A stretch of DNA of 64,000 nt, taken from NCBI GenBank assembly GCA_041488455.1, contig JBGPPG010000002.1, positions 12,056 through 76,055 of the forward strand, given 5' to 3'. Origin of the DNA: DASQPE01 sp041488455. GTDB lineage: Bacteria; Gemmatimonadota; Gemmatimonadetes; Gemmatimonadales; GWC2-71-9. Under the pieces are notes generated by a model. It had not been told where the DNA came from and ran no database searches. It saw only the letters and a program-made list of their open reading frames with translations. The stretch's first letter is position 1, and each line of letters opens with the position of its first letter. A program made the position numbers and the translations under genes. Below, piece by piece: positions 33,352 through 42,180 of the stretch.

Positions 33352-34796
33352 CAGCGACCCCCGCCGGCGGCGCGGTTGCCGCCTTCGCCGCGGTTCATGA
33401 AGAGCAGCGGACCGAGGTCGATGCCGTAGGCCTTGAGCCGGTCGGTGAACTTCGGCCGGATGCCCGAGGCCCGGAACCGGCCGAGGACCTTCTCATCCTC
33501 GCCGATGCCCATGCGCTCGAACACGAAGATGTCCTGCATGGTGATCACGTCGCCTTCCATACCGGAGATTTCGGCAATCTGGATCACCTTGCGCGAGCCG
33601 TCGCTCAACCGGCTCACCTGGATCACGACCTGCACCGCGCTCGCGATCTGCTGCCGCACCGCACGCTCCGCCAGATCGAGGCTCGACATCGAAACCATCG
33701 TCTCGATGCGGCTCAGGGCGTCGCGGGGGCCGTTGGCGTGCACCGTGGTGACGGATCCGTCGTGGCCGGTGTTCATAGCCTGGAGCATGTCCACCGCTTC
33801 GCCGCCGCGGCACTCACCCATGATGATCCGGTCGGGCCGCATGCGGAGGGCGTTGATGAGGAGCAGGCGCTGGGGTACTTCGCCCGTGCCCTCGATGTTG
33901 GCCGGGCGGGTCTCCAGGCGGACCACGTGCGGCTGCTTGAGCTGAAGCTCCGCCGAGTCTTCGATCGTAACGATGCGCTCCGTCACCGGGATGAACCCGG
34001 AGAGGACGTTCAGTAGCGTCGTCTTGCCGGCGCCCGTGCCGCCCGAGATGATCACGTTGAGCCGGGCGCGCACGATGCCCTTGAGCAGCTCGAGCATCGG
34101 CTCGGTGAGGCTCTCCTTGGCCAGGAGGTCCTCGCCGCTCAGGGCGTCGCGCTTGAATTTGCGGATCGACAGGTGGGGCCCGTCGATCGCCAGCGGCTTG
34201 ATGATCGCGTTGACACGGGACCCGTCGGCCAGGCGGGCGTCCACCATGGGCGAGGAGTCGTCGATCCGCCGGCCCACCGCCGAGACGATCCGGTCGATGA
34301 CCTGGAGCAGGTGCCTGTCGTCCTGGAAACGGACGTCGGTCGTCTCCAGTTTGCCGTAGCGCTCGATGTACACCTGTTTGTAGGTGTTGACGAGGATGTC
34401 GGACACTTCCTGGTCCTGCATCAGTGGCTCGATCGGCCCCAGCCCGAAGATCTCGTCCAGCACCTGCCGCACCAGCTCTTCCCGCTCCTCGAAGTTGAGC
34501 GGAGCGGACTCCTGCGCCAGCAGATCGTGGACGACCTTGCGGATCGCGTCCACCACCTGATCCCGCGACAGCTTGTCGAGACTCGAGAGGTTGAGCCGCT
34601 CGATCAGCTTCCGGTGGACCCGGCCCTTGATCTCCTGGAAGAAATGCTGCTTGGCCCCGGAGACGACGGGCGTGTCCAACCGCACCGGTGGTGTCGGTTG
34701 CGACGGCGGTTCCGTCGCCCGCTCCCAGGGCAGCTTGAAGCGCGTGTCGGTCGTATTCCTGGCCTTCGCGCCGTCCTTATCCGCGGGCTCCGTCAT
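33348..34796 (-). CDS. tadA: Tad pilus ATPase TadA/CpaF
   Basis: A 482-residue secretion ATPase of the VirB11/CpaF type. Walker A is GGTGAGKT (residues 252-259); the Asp box (TIEDSAELQL), Walker B (RMRPDRIIMGECRGGE) and His box (NTGHDGSVTTVHAN) follow. It powers Flp pilus assembly at the inner membrane. Overlaps tadZ by 4 nt. Confidence 0.95.
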   Translation of the reverse strand: MTEPADKDGAKARNTTDTRFKLPWERATEPPSQPTPPVRLDTPVVSGAKQHFFQEIKGRVHRKLIERLNLSSLDKLSRDQVVDAIRKVVHDLLAQESAPLNFEEREELVRQVLDEIFGLGPIEPLMQDQEVSDILVNTYKQVYIERYGKLETTDVRFQDDRHLLQVIDRIVSAVGRRIDDSSPMVDARLADGSRVNAIIKPLAIDGPHLSIRKFKRDALSGEDLLAKESLTEPMLELLKGIVRARLNVIISGGTGAGKTTLLNVLSGFIPVTERIVTIEDSAELQLKQPHVVRLETRPANIEGTGEVPQRLLLINALRMRPDRIIMGECRGGEAVDMLQAMNTGHDGSVTTVHANGPRDALSRIETMVSMSSLDLAERAVRQQIASAVQVVIQVSRLSDGSRKVIQIAEISGMEGDVITMQDIFVFERMGIGEDEKVLGRFRASGIRPKFTDRLKAYGIDLGPLLFMNRGEGGNRAAGGGRW

Positions 34797-36034
34797 CCTT
34801 CGTCTCCTGGCTTGCGCGCGAGCTTGCCCATCAGCGTTCCCATGAGCCGGCTCGCGCTCCCGCGGGGCCGGTCCTTCGCTGCTCCCAGCCCGGCGATCTG
34901 CGCGCCGAGCGCCTTCACGTCCTTGGTGTACTTGGAGCTGCCGTTGAGCACGATCGGCTTGCCCGCGTTGATCGAGCGGATCACCGCCTCGTAGTCGTTG
35001 CTCAGTGTCCAGAACACCTTGAGGCCCAGGGTCTGCTCGACCTCCTTGAGCCCGATCTCCTCGTCCGGCTGGTACCGGTTCACGATCAATCGGGTCTGCT
35101 CCAGGCCCCGCGGCAGGACCCGCTTGAGCAGGGGCAGGCCGCGCTGGACATTCCGCAGAGACGGCAAGTCCAGGGCCACCATCAGCAAAACGAGCTCCGA
35201 CTGGTCGAAGGCCGCGAGCGTGGTCGGCGCGAACGACTTCGGCGTATCCACGATCACGTACTCGTAGTGGAGCTTGAGGAACTGGATGATCTTACGGATC
35301 TCGTCCGCCGAGGCGATCTCGCTCCGCTCCGGGTGGAACGGCGCCGACAGCAGGTGCACCCCCGACTGGTGCTGCTCGATGTACGAGGCTAGCAGCCCGG
35401 CGTCCATCCGGTGGAAGTTCTGCACCATGTCCACCAGGTTGAACCGCGGGCGCACGCCCAGGAGCACCGCCACCTCGCCCAGCTCGAGATCGAGATCCAC
35501 CAGGAGCGTCCGCTTCCCGGTGAGGCGGTGGAGCACGATGGCGAGGTTGGTAGCGAGTGTCGTGGCCCCGGTGCCGCCCTTGGCCCCGAAGACCGAGAAG
35601 ACCTGACCCGGCTTGCGGGCCGACTCGGTGGCGCGTCCCAGCAGCACGATGACCCGCTGGAGGGCGGCCGCCAGCGCGTCCGGCTCGACCGGCTTCTGGA
35701 GGTAGTCGGAAACGCCCGCCCGCATGGCGGCGAGAAGCAGGGACTGCGAGAGCGAGGGCCCGAAGGCCAGGACCCGCTGGCCCGCATGCGACTCCGCCAG
35801 GAACTGGATCAGCTTGACCCCGACATCGGGGTCGTCCTCCAGGTCCACGAGCAGGAGGTCGGGGGCCGCGTGGCGGAGCGCGCGGATCTGCTCCTCGCCG
35901 AAGTCGGCGAACTTGAGCGCCAGCTCCTGCGCGATCCGGAAACCCTTCCCGCTCTCGGTCAGCGCTTCGCGGAGACGGTCACGGAACCGAATGTCGGTCG
36001 AGATGATGGCGACCCGAATCTGGGACTCGGTCAC
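34793..36034 (-). CDS. tadZ: Tad pilus localisation protein TadZ/CpaE
   Basis: 413 residues: an N-terminal receiver-like domain (1-125, with DLLLVDLEDDPDVG) and a ParA/MinD-type ATPase domain with deviant Walker A FGAKGGTGATTLATN (about residues 150-164). CpaE/TadZ proteins mark the pole where the pilus is built. The receiver-like domain keeps an Asp at the usual phosphorylation strand (VDLEDD), but phosphorylation is not shown. Confidence 0.93.
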   Translation of the reverse strand: MTESQIRVAIISTDIRFRDRLREALTESGKGFRIAQELALKFADFGEEQIRALRHAAPDLLLVDLEDDPDVGVKLIQFLAESHAGQRVLAFGPSLSQSLLLAAMRAGVSDYLQKPVEPDALAAALQRVIVLLGRATESARKPGQVFSVFGAKGGTGATTLATNLAIVLHRLTGKRTLLVDLDLELGEVAVLLGVRPRFNLVDMVQNFHRMDAGLLASYIEQHQSGVHLLSAPFHPERSEIASADEIRKIIQFLKLHYEYVIVDTPKSFAPTTLAAFDQSELVLLMVALDLPSLRNVQRGLPLLKRVLPRGLEQTRLIVNRYQPDEEIGLKEVEQTLGLKVFWTLSNDYEAVIRSINAGKPIVLNGSSKYTKDVKALGAQIAGLGAAKDRPRGSASRLMGTLMGKLARKPGDEG

Positions 36035-36057
36035 GGTGACACGTCTCTTTCTCTAGC

Positions 36058-37437
36058 CTACTCGACCAACTGCAGCTTCTTGATGAGCGAGCCGGTCGGT
36101 GACCCCGGCGGGGGCACGGTCCCCACGCTCTTCGCGAAGAAGAGGAGCCGCCCGTTGATCGCGGAGGTGAGCGGATCCACGTTGTCCACGAACACCACCG
36201 CAAAGTTGTTGAACTGGATGTTGCTCATGCCGGTGTTCACCTGACTCGGATTGAACAACGGCACGGTGATCACCCGAGCGCTGTTCTGCCAGCCCGTGTA
36301 GTCGCCGGTGCACGAGCCCCCGACCAGCTGCTTCACGGCGCCGGTGGTCACGCCGGTGATTGGGTCGGTGGACGAGGCCCAGCAGGCGTTCGGGTCCTGC
36401 CCGAGGAGCCGCTGCACGGCGGCGCTGGTTGAGTCCACGATGGCCGCCGAGTCCGCCGGTGGCGCGGTGGCGGTGCTCGGAAGTGGAGCGCTGAGCCCGA
36501 TGGGGGCCGGGTTGCAGTGGTCGATGTTCCAGGCCTGCCAGGCGGCCGGGTTGCCCGGGTCCGACCCCAGGTACGCCTGCGCCTGGCTGCTGTCTACCGG
36601 CAGCGTGACGTTGTGCGTGAACGCGGGGTTCGCCTGCTGGCTCCACTGGTTCTGCGTGTTCAGGATCACCGGCCGGCCGTAGTCGTTCAGGTACTGGCTG
36701 CCCGCCGGATCTCCCCCCATCGGTGCGCCCAGCCCGCTGCCGTTCCGGAAGGGACTGCCGTAACCGGTGGTGCCGGCGGGATCACCCGGGCCGTTGAACC
36801 GGGAGTACGGGTCTCCATTGTACTTCCAGTCCTCCGGAGCGATGCCCGACGGGTCGGTGTCGTCGAGCCGGTTCCCGTTCGCGTCGGCGCCGGTCGTTGA
36901 GTTCCACATGTCCGACATGGCCAGTGGCTTCACGCACTTCGCTGTGCCCGCGTTCACCACCTGCGCGGCGGCCTTCGCGCTCACGGTCACGGAGTCGAAG
37001 TTGGCACCCCAGACCTTGAAGTACTGCGCGAACCAGGTCCGAATGGGCCGCCGGATGAACACCCGGACCTTCTGGCTGTCGGAGAGGACCTGCACGTAGG
37101 CATCGGGCGCGTTCGCGAGCTTGATGCTCCCCCCGGCCGAGTCGGAGCGAATCACCCCGTTCGTGTCGATCATCTCGGTGCCCATGTAGTTGCGGGCGGC
37201 GTACTCCACCGCCTCGGCCACTGCCGAATCGAGGTTGGTCCCGAGACTCGCGTTCATGAACTCCTGCGCGCCCGCCAGTGCGGCAGCGTCCGCCACCCGT
37301 TGGGCGTCGGCCCGCACCTTGAGCAGCATCCCCATGTCGACCGCCAGCGCCGCCATCCCCAGCAGCGCGGCCATCGACAGCGCGACGAATACCGTCGTCG
37401 CGCCCCGCCGTTCCAGTCCTCTGCGCTTCATACGCAT
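36058..37437 (-). CDS. tadG: TadG-like pilus assembly protein
   Basis: 459 residues. The N-terminus RRGATTVFVALSMAALLGMAALAVDMG is the TadG/TadE_N membrane segment (quoted in parts), followed by the diagnostic ADAAALAGAQEFM. A long Gly/Asn/Pro-rich periplasmic region follows. TadG is a pseudopilin-like minor protein. It lies between the secretin and tadZ genes. Confidence 0.88.
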   Translation of the reverse strand: MRMKRRGLERRGATTVFVALSMAALLGMAALAVDMGMLLKVRADAQRVADAAALAGAQEFMNASLGTNLDSAVAEAVEYAARNYMGTEMIDTNGVIRSDSAGGSIKLANAPDAYVQVLSDSQKVRVFIRRPIRTWFAQYFKVWGANFDSVTVSAKAAAQVVNAGTAKCVKPLAMSDMWNSTTGADANGNRLDDTDPSGIAPEDWKYNGDPYSRFNGPGDPAGTTGYGSPFRNGSGLGAPMGGDPAGSQYLNDYGRPVILNTQNQWSQQANPAFTHNVTLPVDSSQAQAYLGSDPGNPAAWQAWNIDHCNPAPIGLSAPLPSTATAPPADSAAIVDSTSAAVQRLLGQDPNACWASSTDPITGVTTGAVKQLVGGSCTGDYTGWQNSARVITVPLFNPSQVNTGMSNIQFNNFAVVFVDNVDPLTSAINGRLLFFAKSVGTVPPPGSPTGSLIKKLQLVE

Positions 37438-37461
37438 ACGCCTCCTCAGGCCCCTCTACCT

Positions 37462-38820
37462 CTACTGCGGTTGCTGCGGCGCCGGCGCCGGCTCCTGCGG
37501 CGTGCTCGGGACCGTGCCCGGCGCGGGCTTCTTGAATGTCTTGGACCAGGGCCAGTCGCCCGGCTCGCCGGTGGGAAGCGCCGGCGGCCGGTCGCTCGCC
37601 ACCACCAGGTGGGGCGAGACCAGCACCAGAAGCTCGGTCCGCTTCTGCTGCAGGTTCTTCGACCGGAACAGCTGCCCCAGGATCGGAATGTCTCCCAGGA
37701 ACGGAATCTTCGTGATGTTGTCGGTGACGGTGTTGTCGAGCAGCCCCGCGATGGCGAGATACTGGCCCTCCCGCAGCTCCACCTCGGTCTCCGCCCGCCG
37801 GGTCGTGATCGTCGGGATAGTGAACCCGCTGATCACGAGGCCGTTGGCGAAGTCGAGGGCCGAGACCTCGGGCGCCAGCTTGAGCCGGATGGCCCCGCTG
37901 CGGGTGATCGTCGGCGTGAACCGGAGCCGCACGCCGAACTCCTCGAACTGGACGCCGATCGCGTTGGACGCCCCGCCGCCCTGCACCGCCGGGAAGGGGA
38001 ACCGGCCGCCCGCGAGGAAGTAGGCCTCCTTGCCGGGGAGCGTCATCAGGTTGGGCTCAGCCAGGTCGCGGAAGTCGCCCCGCTGCTCGGCCGCGTTGAT
38101 CAGCGCCTGGAGCTGCGGGTTCCCGGGCAGGTTGTCCAGCAGGAAGCTCACCGTCGTGGCCGTAGCACTCGGATCGGTCGAGCTGGTGTAGTTGCCGTTG
38201 TCGCTCAGGATCTGCGGGTTCACCGTTTGGAGCTGGGTGCTCCACCGCTTGAGCAGGGAGCGGTTGATCTCCGCGAAGCGGACCCGGAGCAGCACCTGGA
38301 CCGCCGGCGGTGCCACCAGGTTGTCGATGATCGTGGCCCCGGAGCCGCGGGCGATGTCGATCGCCCGGCCCACGGAGCCCGGATCCTTCACGTTGCCGCT
38401 CAATGTCACGGAGTTGCCGCTCGCGGTCACCGTGATCTGCTCGTCGGGCATGAGCTGGCGGAGATACCGCTCCAGCGCCGGCGCGTCGGCGGTCACTTCA
38501 ACGGAGTACACCTTGACCTGGGTGGAGTTGTCCCAGATGAGAAGCGTGGTGGAGCCGAGGCCCTTGCCGTTGATCACGACTTCGGTCGGCGAGACGATCG
38601 TCGCTTCGCAGATGCTCGGGTCGCCCACCGAGAAGCGCTGAAGCGCTACCGGGTTGACCAGCAGCACCGAGGCCCCCTTGGACACCGAGATCACCCGCTC
38701 CGGCTGGCTGAAGACCTGCTGGGCCCTGAGCGCGGGCGCGGCGGCCACCGCCAGAAGGATGAGTCCCGGCAGGCACCGGGATAGGGACGACCGAACCCGA
38801 CCACGCAGACGCTGGCTCAC
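37462..38820 (-). CDS. rcpA: Outer-membrane secretin RcpA/CpaC
   Basis: About 452 residues with a signal peptide (LPGLILLAVAAAPALRAQQ). An N-terminal BON/T2SS-N domain (VSVSKGASVLL..., GSTTLLIWD) precedes the secretin domain with VLLRVRFAEINRSLLKRW and the C-terminal signature VPFLGDIPILGQLFRS-like (IPFLGDIPILGQLF). It forms the outer-membrane gate. The GTG at 38820 has GGGAG 4 bases upstream and gives a normal signal peptide; a GTG at 38865, overlapping the cpaB stop, is the alternative. Confidence 0.93.
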   Translation of the reverse strand: MSQRLRGRVRSSLSRCLPGLILLAVAAAPALRAQQVFSQPERVISVSKGASVLLVNPVALQRFSVGDPSICEATIVSPTEVVINGKGLGSTTLLIWDNSTQVKVYSVEVTADAPALERYLRQLMPDEQITVTASGNSVTLSGNVKDPGSVGRAIDIARGSGATIIDNLVAPPAVQVLLRVRFAEINRSLLKRWSTQLQTVNPQILSDNGNYTSSTDPSATATTVSFLLDNLPGNPQLQALINAAEQRGDFRDLAEPNLMTLPGKEAYFLAGGRFPFPAVQGGGASNAIGVQFEEFGVRLRFTPTITRSGAIRLKLAPEVSALDFANGLVISGFTIPTITTRRAETEVELREGQYLAIAGLLDNTVTDNITKIPFLGDIPILGQLFRSKNLQQKRTELLVLVSPHLVVASDRPPALPTGEPGDWPWSKTFKKPAPGTVPSTPQEPAPAPQQPQ

Positions 38821-38864
38821 GGCGCTCCCATCCGCTGGGGTTGACGTCGGACCTGCTCGGACCA

Positions 38865-39713
38865 CTAGAACTTCTGCAACGAGCGCACACCACCCCGGAA
38901 GACCTCGATCACCGTCTGCGACGGCTCCGGCACGCTCAGCTCCCGCACCGCTGCGGCGGTCCGCGGCCGCGGGGCGGCGGCACGATTGGCGGGCGGCCCG
39001 AACAGGAGCGCGCTCACGCGGGTGCCCCGCGTCTCCACGTGGAGCGTGTCGAGCATGTTCCGGAGGGCGAGCTGGATCCGGCCCTGGTTCGCGGCCAGCG
39101 CGAGGGTCTCCGCCTGCTCCGGCGTCACCAGGAGCGTCACGACCGGGACCGTCTGCGCCTTGCCTTCCTTATCCTGCTGGATGGACTGACCTGCCGCGAG
39201 GGTCTTCACATTCTGCATGATGACCCGGGTGGACTGCTCCTTCGAGCCGCTGGCGTCGTTCATGGTGAGCAGCACGTCCACGCGGGTCGAGGGGAGCACG
39301 AAGCCAGCCACTCCGACCACTTGGTCCACCGCCACGCTCAGCGCGCGCATGCCTTGGTCGATGATCACGGGGAGGCCCCCGCCGGCGCCCCGGCGCGCCA
39401 GCTTGCCCTCGAGGAGCGGCTCGTTCTCCTGGACGGGGGTGATCAATCCCCGGCCCAGGGCCTCAGGGATGCTGCCGATGAAGCCGAGCGGGACCGCGCC
39501 TCCCACCCATTCGACCGTCTTCACGTCACGCTCGCCGAGCACCGTGCCCAGCGGCAGATCGTGCGCGGCCACGACCACTTCGGCGTTCTTGGGCCCGGAG
39601 GAAATCAGCGGTCGGGCCTGCTGGCGGATGTACTGCATCGCCAGGTATGCGGCTGCGCCGCCGGAAATTACGGCGAGCGCCAGCAAGATGAACGGTCGGT
39701 TCTTACGTGCCAT
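38865..39713 (-). CDS. cpaB: Flp pilus assembly protein CpaB/RcpC
   Basis: A 282-residue protein with an N-terminal membrane anchor (FILLALAVISGGAAAYL), an SAF-type domain (AAHDLPLGTVLGERDVKTVEW) and the RcpC/CpaB C-terminal domain (MRALSVAVDQVVGVAGFVLP). It is a periplasmic component of the Tad machine. Confidence 0.93.
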   Translation of the reverse strand: MARKNRPFILLALAVISGGAAAYLAMQYIRQQARPLISSGPKNAEVVVAAHDLPLGTVLGERDVKTVEWVGGAVPLGFIGSIPEALGRGLITPVQENEPLLEGKLARRGAGGGLPVIIDQGMRALSVAVDQVVGVAGFVLPSTRVDVLLTMNDASGSKEQSTRVIMQNVKTLAAGQSIQQDKEGKAQTVPVVTLLVTPEQAETLALAANQGRIQLALRNMLDTLHVETRGTRVSALLFGPPANRAAAPRPRTAAAVRELSVPEPSQTVIEVFRGGVRSLQKF

Positions 39714-39722
39714 AACGCTCCC

Positions 39723-40130
39723 TCACTCGTTCCGCATGGTGAACGAGCTGACGATCTGGATCGTGCCGAACGCGCTCCTGAAGAACATGAACGAGTACGG
39801 GAACCGCACCGTCGCCGTCTGTGGGAGGCCGGTCGCCTTCCAGTTCGCGCCGGTCTGGCTGAAGTCGACTGTTGCCACCGTCGTATCCACCCCCGCCTGA
39901 GCCAGCCGGAACATCACGAAGTCGTGCACCTGCTGCTCGGTGATGGTCGGGTCCGCTATCACCGCCTGGCGGGCCCCCTCGCGCGTCGCATCGCTCACCC
40001 TCTGATCGATATTCCAGACCCGGGCGAACTCGATGATGCCCAGCAGCAGCATGAGCAGGATCGGAAGAATCAGCGCGAACTCCAGGAGCGCCTGCCCCTT
40101 GGTCTCGGCCCGCAACGCGCGCAGCCTCAT
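39723..40130 (-). CDS. tadE: TadE-like minor pseudopilin
   Basis: 135 residues. The N-terminus has the prepilin-like motif KGQALLEFALILPILLM, cut after the Gly by the prepilin peptidase, then GIIEFARVW typical of TadE. The short length and position between cpaB and tadV support this. It overlaps the tadV stop by 4 nt. Confidence 0.9.
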   Translation of the reverse strand: MRLRALRAETKGQALLEFALILPILLMLLLGIIEFARVWNIDQRVSDATREGARQAVIADPTITEQQVHDFVMFRLAQAGVDTTVATVDFSQTGANWKATGLPQTATVRFPYSFMFFRSAFGTIQIVSSFTMRNE

Positions 40131-40675
40131 GACATCAGCCCTCCCGCAAACCACCACAGCAAGCTGCCTGCCGCGATCGCGATCCCATAGGGCACCGTGA
40201 GCCGCTCTCCACCGGCGGCGGTCAGGCTGGCCGGCCGCCGCCCGAAGGTCACCCAGCTGACGATGAGCGATCCGCACGCCCTGAGCGTCGGCAAGAGCAC
40301 GCCGCGCCGGGCCGCCTCCACCACCGCGACCAGGCCGCCGATCACAGCAATGACCAGCGACGCCGAAGCCAGATCGCCCGGCCCCATGAACGCCCCGACC
40401 GCCATTAGCAGCTTGGCGTCCCCTCCGCCAAGCACGCCTGCGACGAAGAACGGCAGCGCCAGGAGCAGCGCCAGGGCAACGCCAAGCACCCCACTCAGCA
40501 CCACACCCGGTCCCATCCACGCCCGGATGACCAATCCCGCGATGACCCCGCCCATGGTGAGCCAGTTCGGAATCCGCCGCGATTTGAGATCCGTCCAACT
40601 GGCCCCGAGCATCACCAGAACGAGCAGGACGCTCGCGGCCGTTTGCTGCACGCCAAAGATACGCATCAGGTACAA
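40127..40675 (-). CDS. tadV: Prepilin peptidase TadV/CpaA
   Basis: A 182-residue aspartic membrane peptidase of family A24. The two catalytic Asp residues are in SWTDLKSRRIPN and GGGDAKL. It removes the leader of Flp pilin and TadE. It starts 71 bp after the flp stop; the gap contains a weak GCAGGG/CCCTGC stem that could reduce readthrough. Confidence 0.92.
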   Translation of the reverse strand: MYLMRIFGVQQTAASVLLVLVMLGASWTDLKSRRIPNWLTMGGVIAGLVIRAWMGPGVVLSGVLGVALALLLALPFFVAGVLGGGDAKLLMAVGAFMGPGDLASASLVIAVIGGLVAVVEAARRGVLLPTLRACGSLIVSWVTFGRRPASLTAAGGERLTVPYGIAIAAGSLLWWFAGGLMS

Positions 40676-40746
40676 GGCCGTCAGCAGGGCAAGAACGAAA
40701 GATCTGCCCCTGCCCGGCTGCCGGTGGCCTTACCTTCCGCTCAAGC

Positions 40747-40935
40747 TCACGGAAAGGCTGCGCCCGGCGCGTTGTTCAGCACGCTGGCCGCGTTGTTGAA
40801 CACGTTGCCGATGCTATTCCTGAGCACCAGCAGGATCGCGACGAGCCCTACCGCGACGAGCGCGATGATCAGGGCGTACTCCACGAGGCCCTGACCGGCC
40901 TCATCGCTCCAGAACGTCCGCCACAACGACTGCAT
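40747..40935 (-). CDS. flp: Flp-type pilin
   Basis: 62 residues, the major pilin. The cleavage motif is EAG-QGLVEYALIIALVAV: G, four residues, then EY, typical of Flp pilins. It has a strong ribosome binding site (AGGAGG, 40940-40945). It is the first gene of the Tad operon, behind a candidate sigma-54 promoter. Confidence 0.93.
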   Translation of the reverse strand: MQSLWRTFWSDEAGQGLVEYALIIALVAVGLVAILLVLRNSIGNVFNNAASVLNNAPGAAFP

Positions 40936-41493
40936 GCATCCTCCTCGGCCGTCCGGCCAGGCGGGTGGGAAGTTGGGTCCCCGAACGTTCGGCGGGGTCC
41001 CTCGCGGGCAGGCCACCGTTGGCCCACCGTCAACGACTGTGCAGATTCTGAGGGGTCCAGCGGTGTCGCAAGTTCGACCGACCCCGGGCGCAAGTCATGT
41101 GCCCCTCTGGAACCGCCGCGGTATTGTGCACTCAACGTCTTACGCCACAGGCAATTGAGACATGATGCGGCCACCGGCCCGGACATCGCTTCACCCGCCG
41201 TTGGAGGCGTCCGCGAGGCGGGCCGGTCGTCGCAGCCGCACAACGGTCCCCTCGCACGCAGGCGTCGCAAGGGATCCGGAAGTCTTTCAGCACCTGCCGG
41301 ATATCGCCGGCTCAGCCGGCCATCCGGGTGCCGCAAATCTTCTCAACTTTGCCCCGGCGCGACAGATCAGAATTGCGGCGCCTATGCAACAGGCGGCACT
41401 ACAAGGCTACCGGCTTTTCGGGCCCCTCAACGCCCTGCAGGCGGCCCAAATCGTGCTTCCCCGCCCGGGATCATCAACTCCATCCCCGCGCAC
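40936..41493. other. Intergenic region between flp and the ICMT-like gene
   Basis: A 560-bp region. The first ~225 bases hold the leader and candidate promoter of the pilus operon. The rest has lower GC3 than the genes around it. It contains a plus-strand open frame (41162-41497) that ends in a TTGA overlap with the TTG start of the next gene, but its composition does not look coding and the sequence is not recognised. Confidence 0.5.
41090..41104 (-). promoter_or_regulatory. Candidate sigma-54 promoter for the Tad operon
   Basis: On the minus strand GGGCAC-ATGAC-TTGC, matching TGGCAC-N5-TTGC except at the first base, with the invariant GG and GC exactly 10 bases apart. It lies about 155 bases before the flp ATG. 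About 0.5 such 9-base match is expected by chance in 64 kb on both strands, so its position is the main support. Confidence 0.4.
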
Positions 41494-42180
41494 TTGAACC
41501 GACCACCGGAGGGGCCCATTCGGACCGCCACCCGCCCGCGGCTCGCTGGTACGCACCATTGGAGCGACTGGCTCGGGCTCGCTGCATTTTCCGCGCTCGC
41601 GGTCAGCCTCTGGCGGCGCGCCCCCGAGTTCGGGCTGGCGGTCATCCCCGCCTTCTCGGCGGAGCTGCTCGTAGCCGCCAGCTTCCTCTTGCGCGGACCG
41701 GCCCGGCGCACCTCGGTCGGGTGGCTTCCACGCGTCGTCGCGTACGCCCACACCTTCCTGCCGATGGTATTTCTGGAGCTGGCCGGCGCCTATCACCCCG
41801 AATGGCTCACCCGCACCGCCAACCCGGCGCTCGCGACCACCGGAGGGCTGGTCTGGCTGTTTGGGGCGTTGTTGGCCCTGTGGCCATTGTGGCAGCTTCG
41901 GCGGGCGTTCAGTGTGGAGCCCCAGGCCCGGGAGCTGGTCACGACCGGGCCCTACCGCTTTGCGCGTCATCCAATCTACGCTGCGTACGCATTCGTCAAT
42001 GCCGGGCTTTGGCTTCGCCACCCGACGTTGCCGTTCGGAACGGTACTCCTGGTCTGGTTCGGCCTCCTGATACTCAGGATCCGGTACGAGGAGCGGATCC
42101 TTGAGACCACCTTTCCTGCCTACGCCGCCTACCGGGCTCGGGTAGGCGCCTTTGGTCCCCGGCCTGGCCTGACCCGATGA
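41494..42180 (+). CDS. ICMT/PEMT-family membrane methyltransferase-like protein
   Basis: About 228 residues with five to six membrane segments. The C-terminal signature TTGPYRFARHPIYAAY followed by RIRYEERIL is that of the isoprenylcysteine carboxyl methyltransferase / phospholipid methyltransferase family. Substrate unknown in bacteria. The start is uncertain: no ATG or GTG is close; TTG at 41494 is the best codon. The stop overlaps the next gene (ATGA). Confidence 0.8.
   Translation: MNRPPEGPIRTATRPRLAGTHHWSDWLGLAAFSALAVSLWRRAPEFGLAVIPAFSAELLVAASFLLRGPARRTSVGWLPRVVAYAHTFLPMVFLELAGAYHPEWLTRTANPALATTGGLVWLFGALLALWPLWQLRRAFSVEPQARELVTTGPYRFARHPIYAAYAFVNAGLWLRHPTLPFGTVLLVWFGLLILRIRYEERILETTFPAYAAYRARVGAFGPRPGLTR

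Noticed and set aside
41162..41497. 111-codon plus-strand frame ending in a TTGA overlap with the ICMT-like gene
   Set aside because: GC3 is clearly lower than in true genes here, the sequence is not recognised, and there is no ribosome binding site. Coupling alone is not enough.
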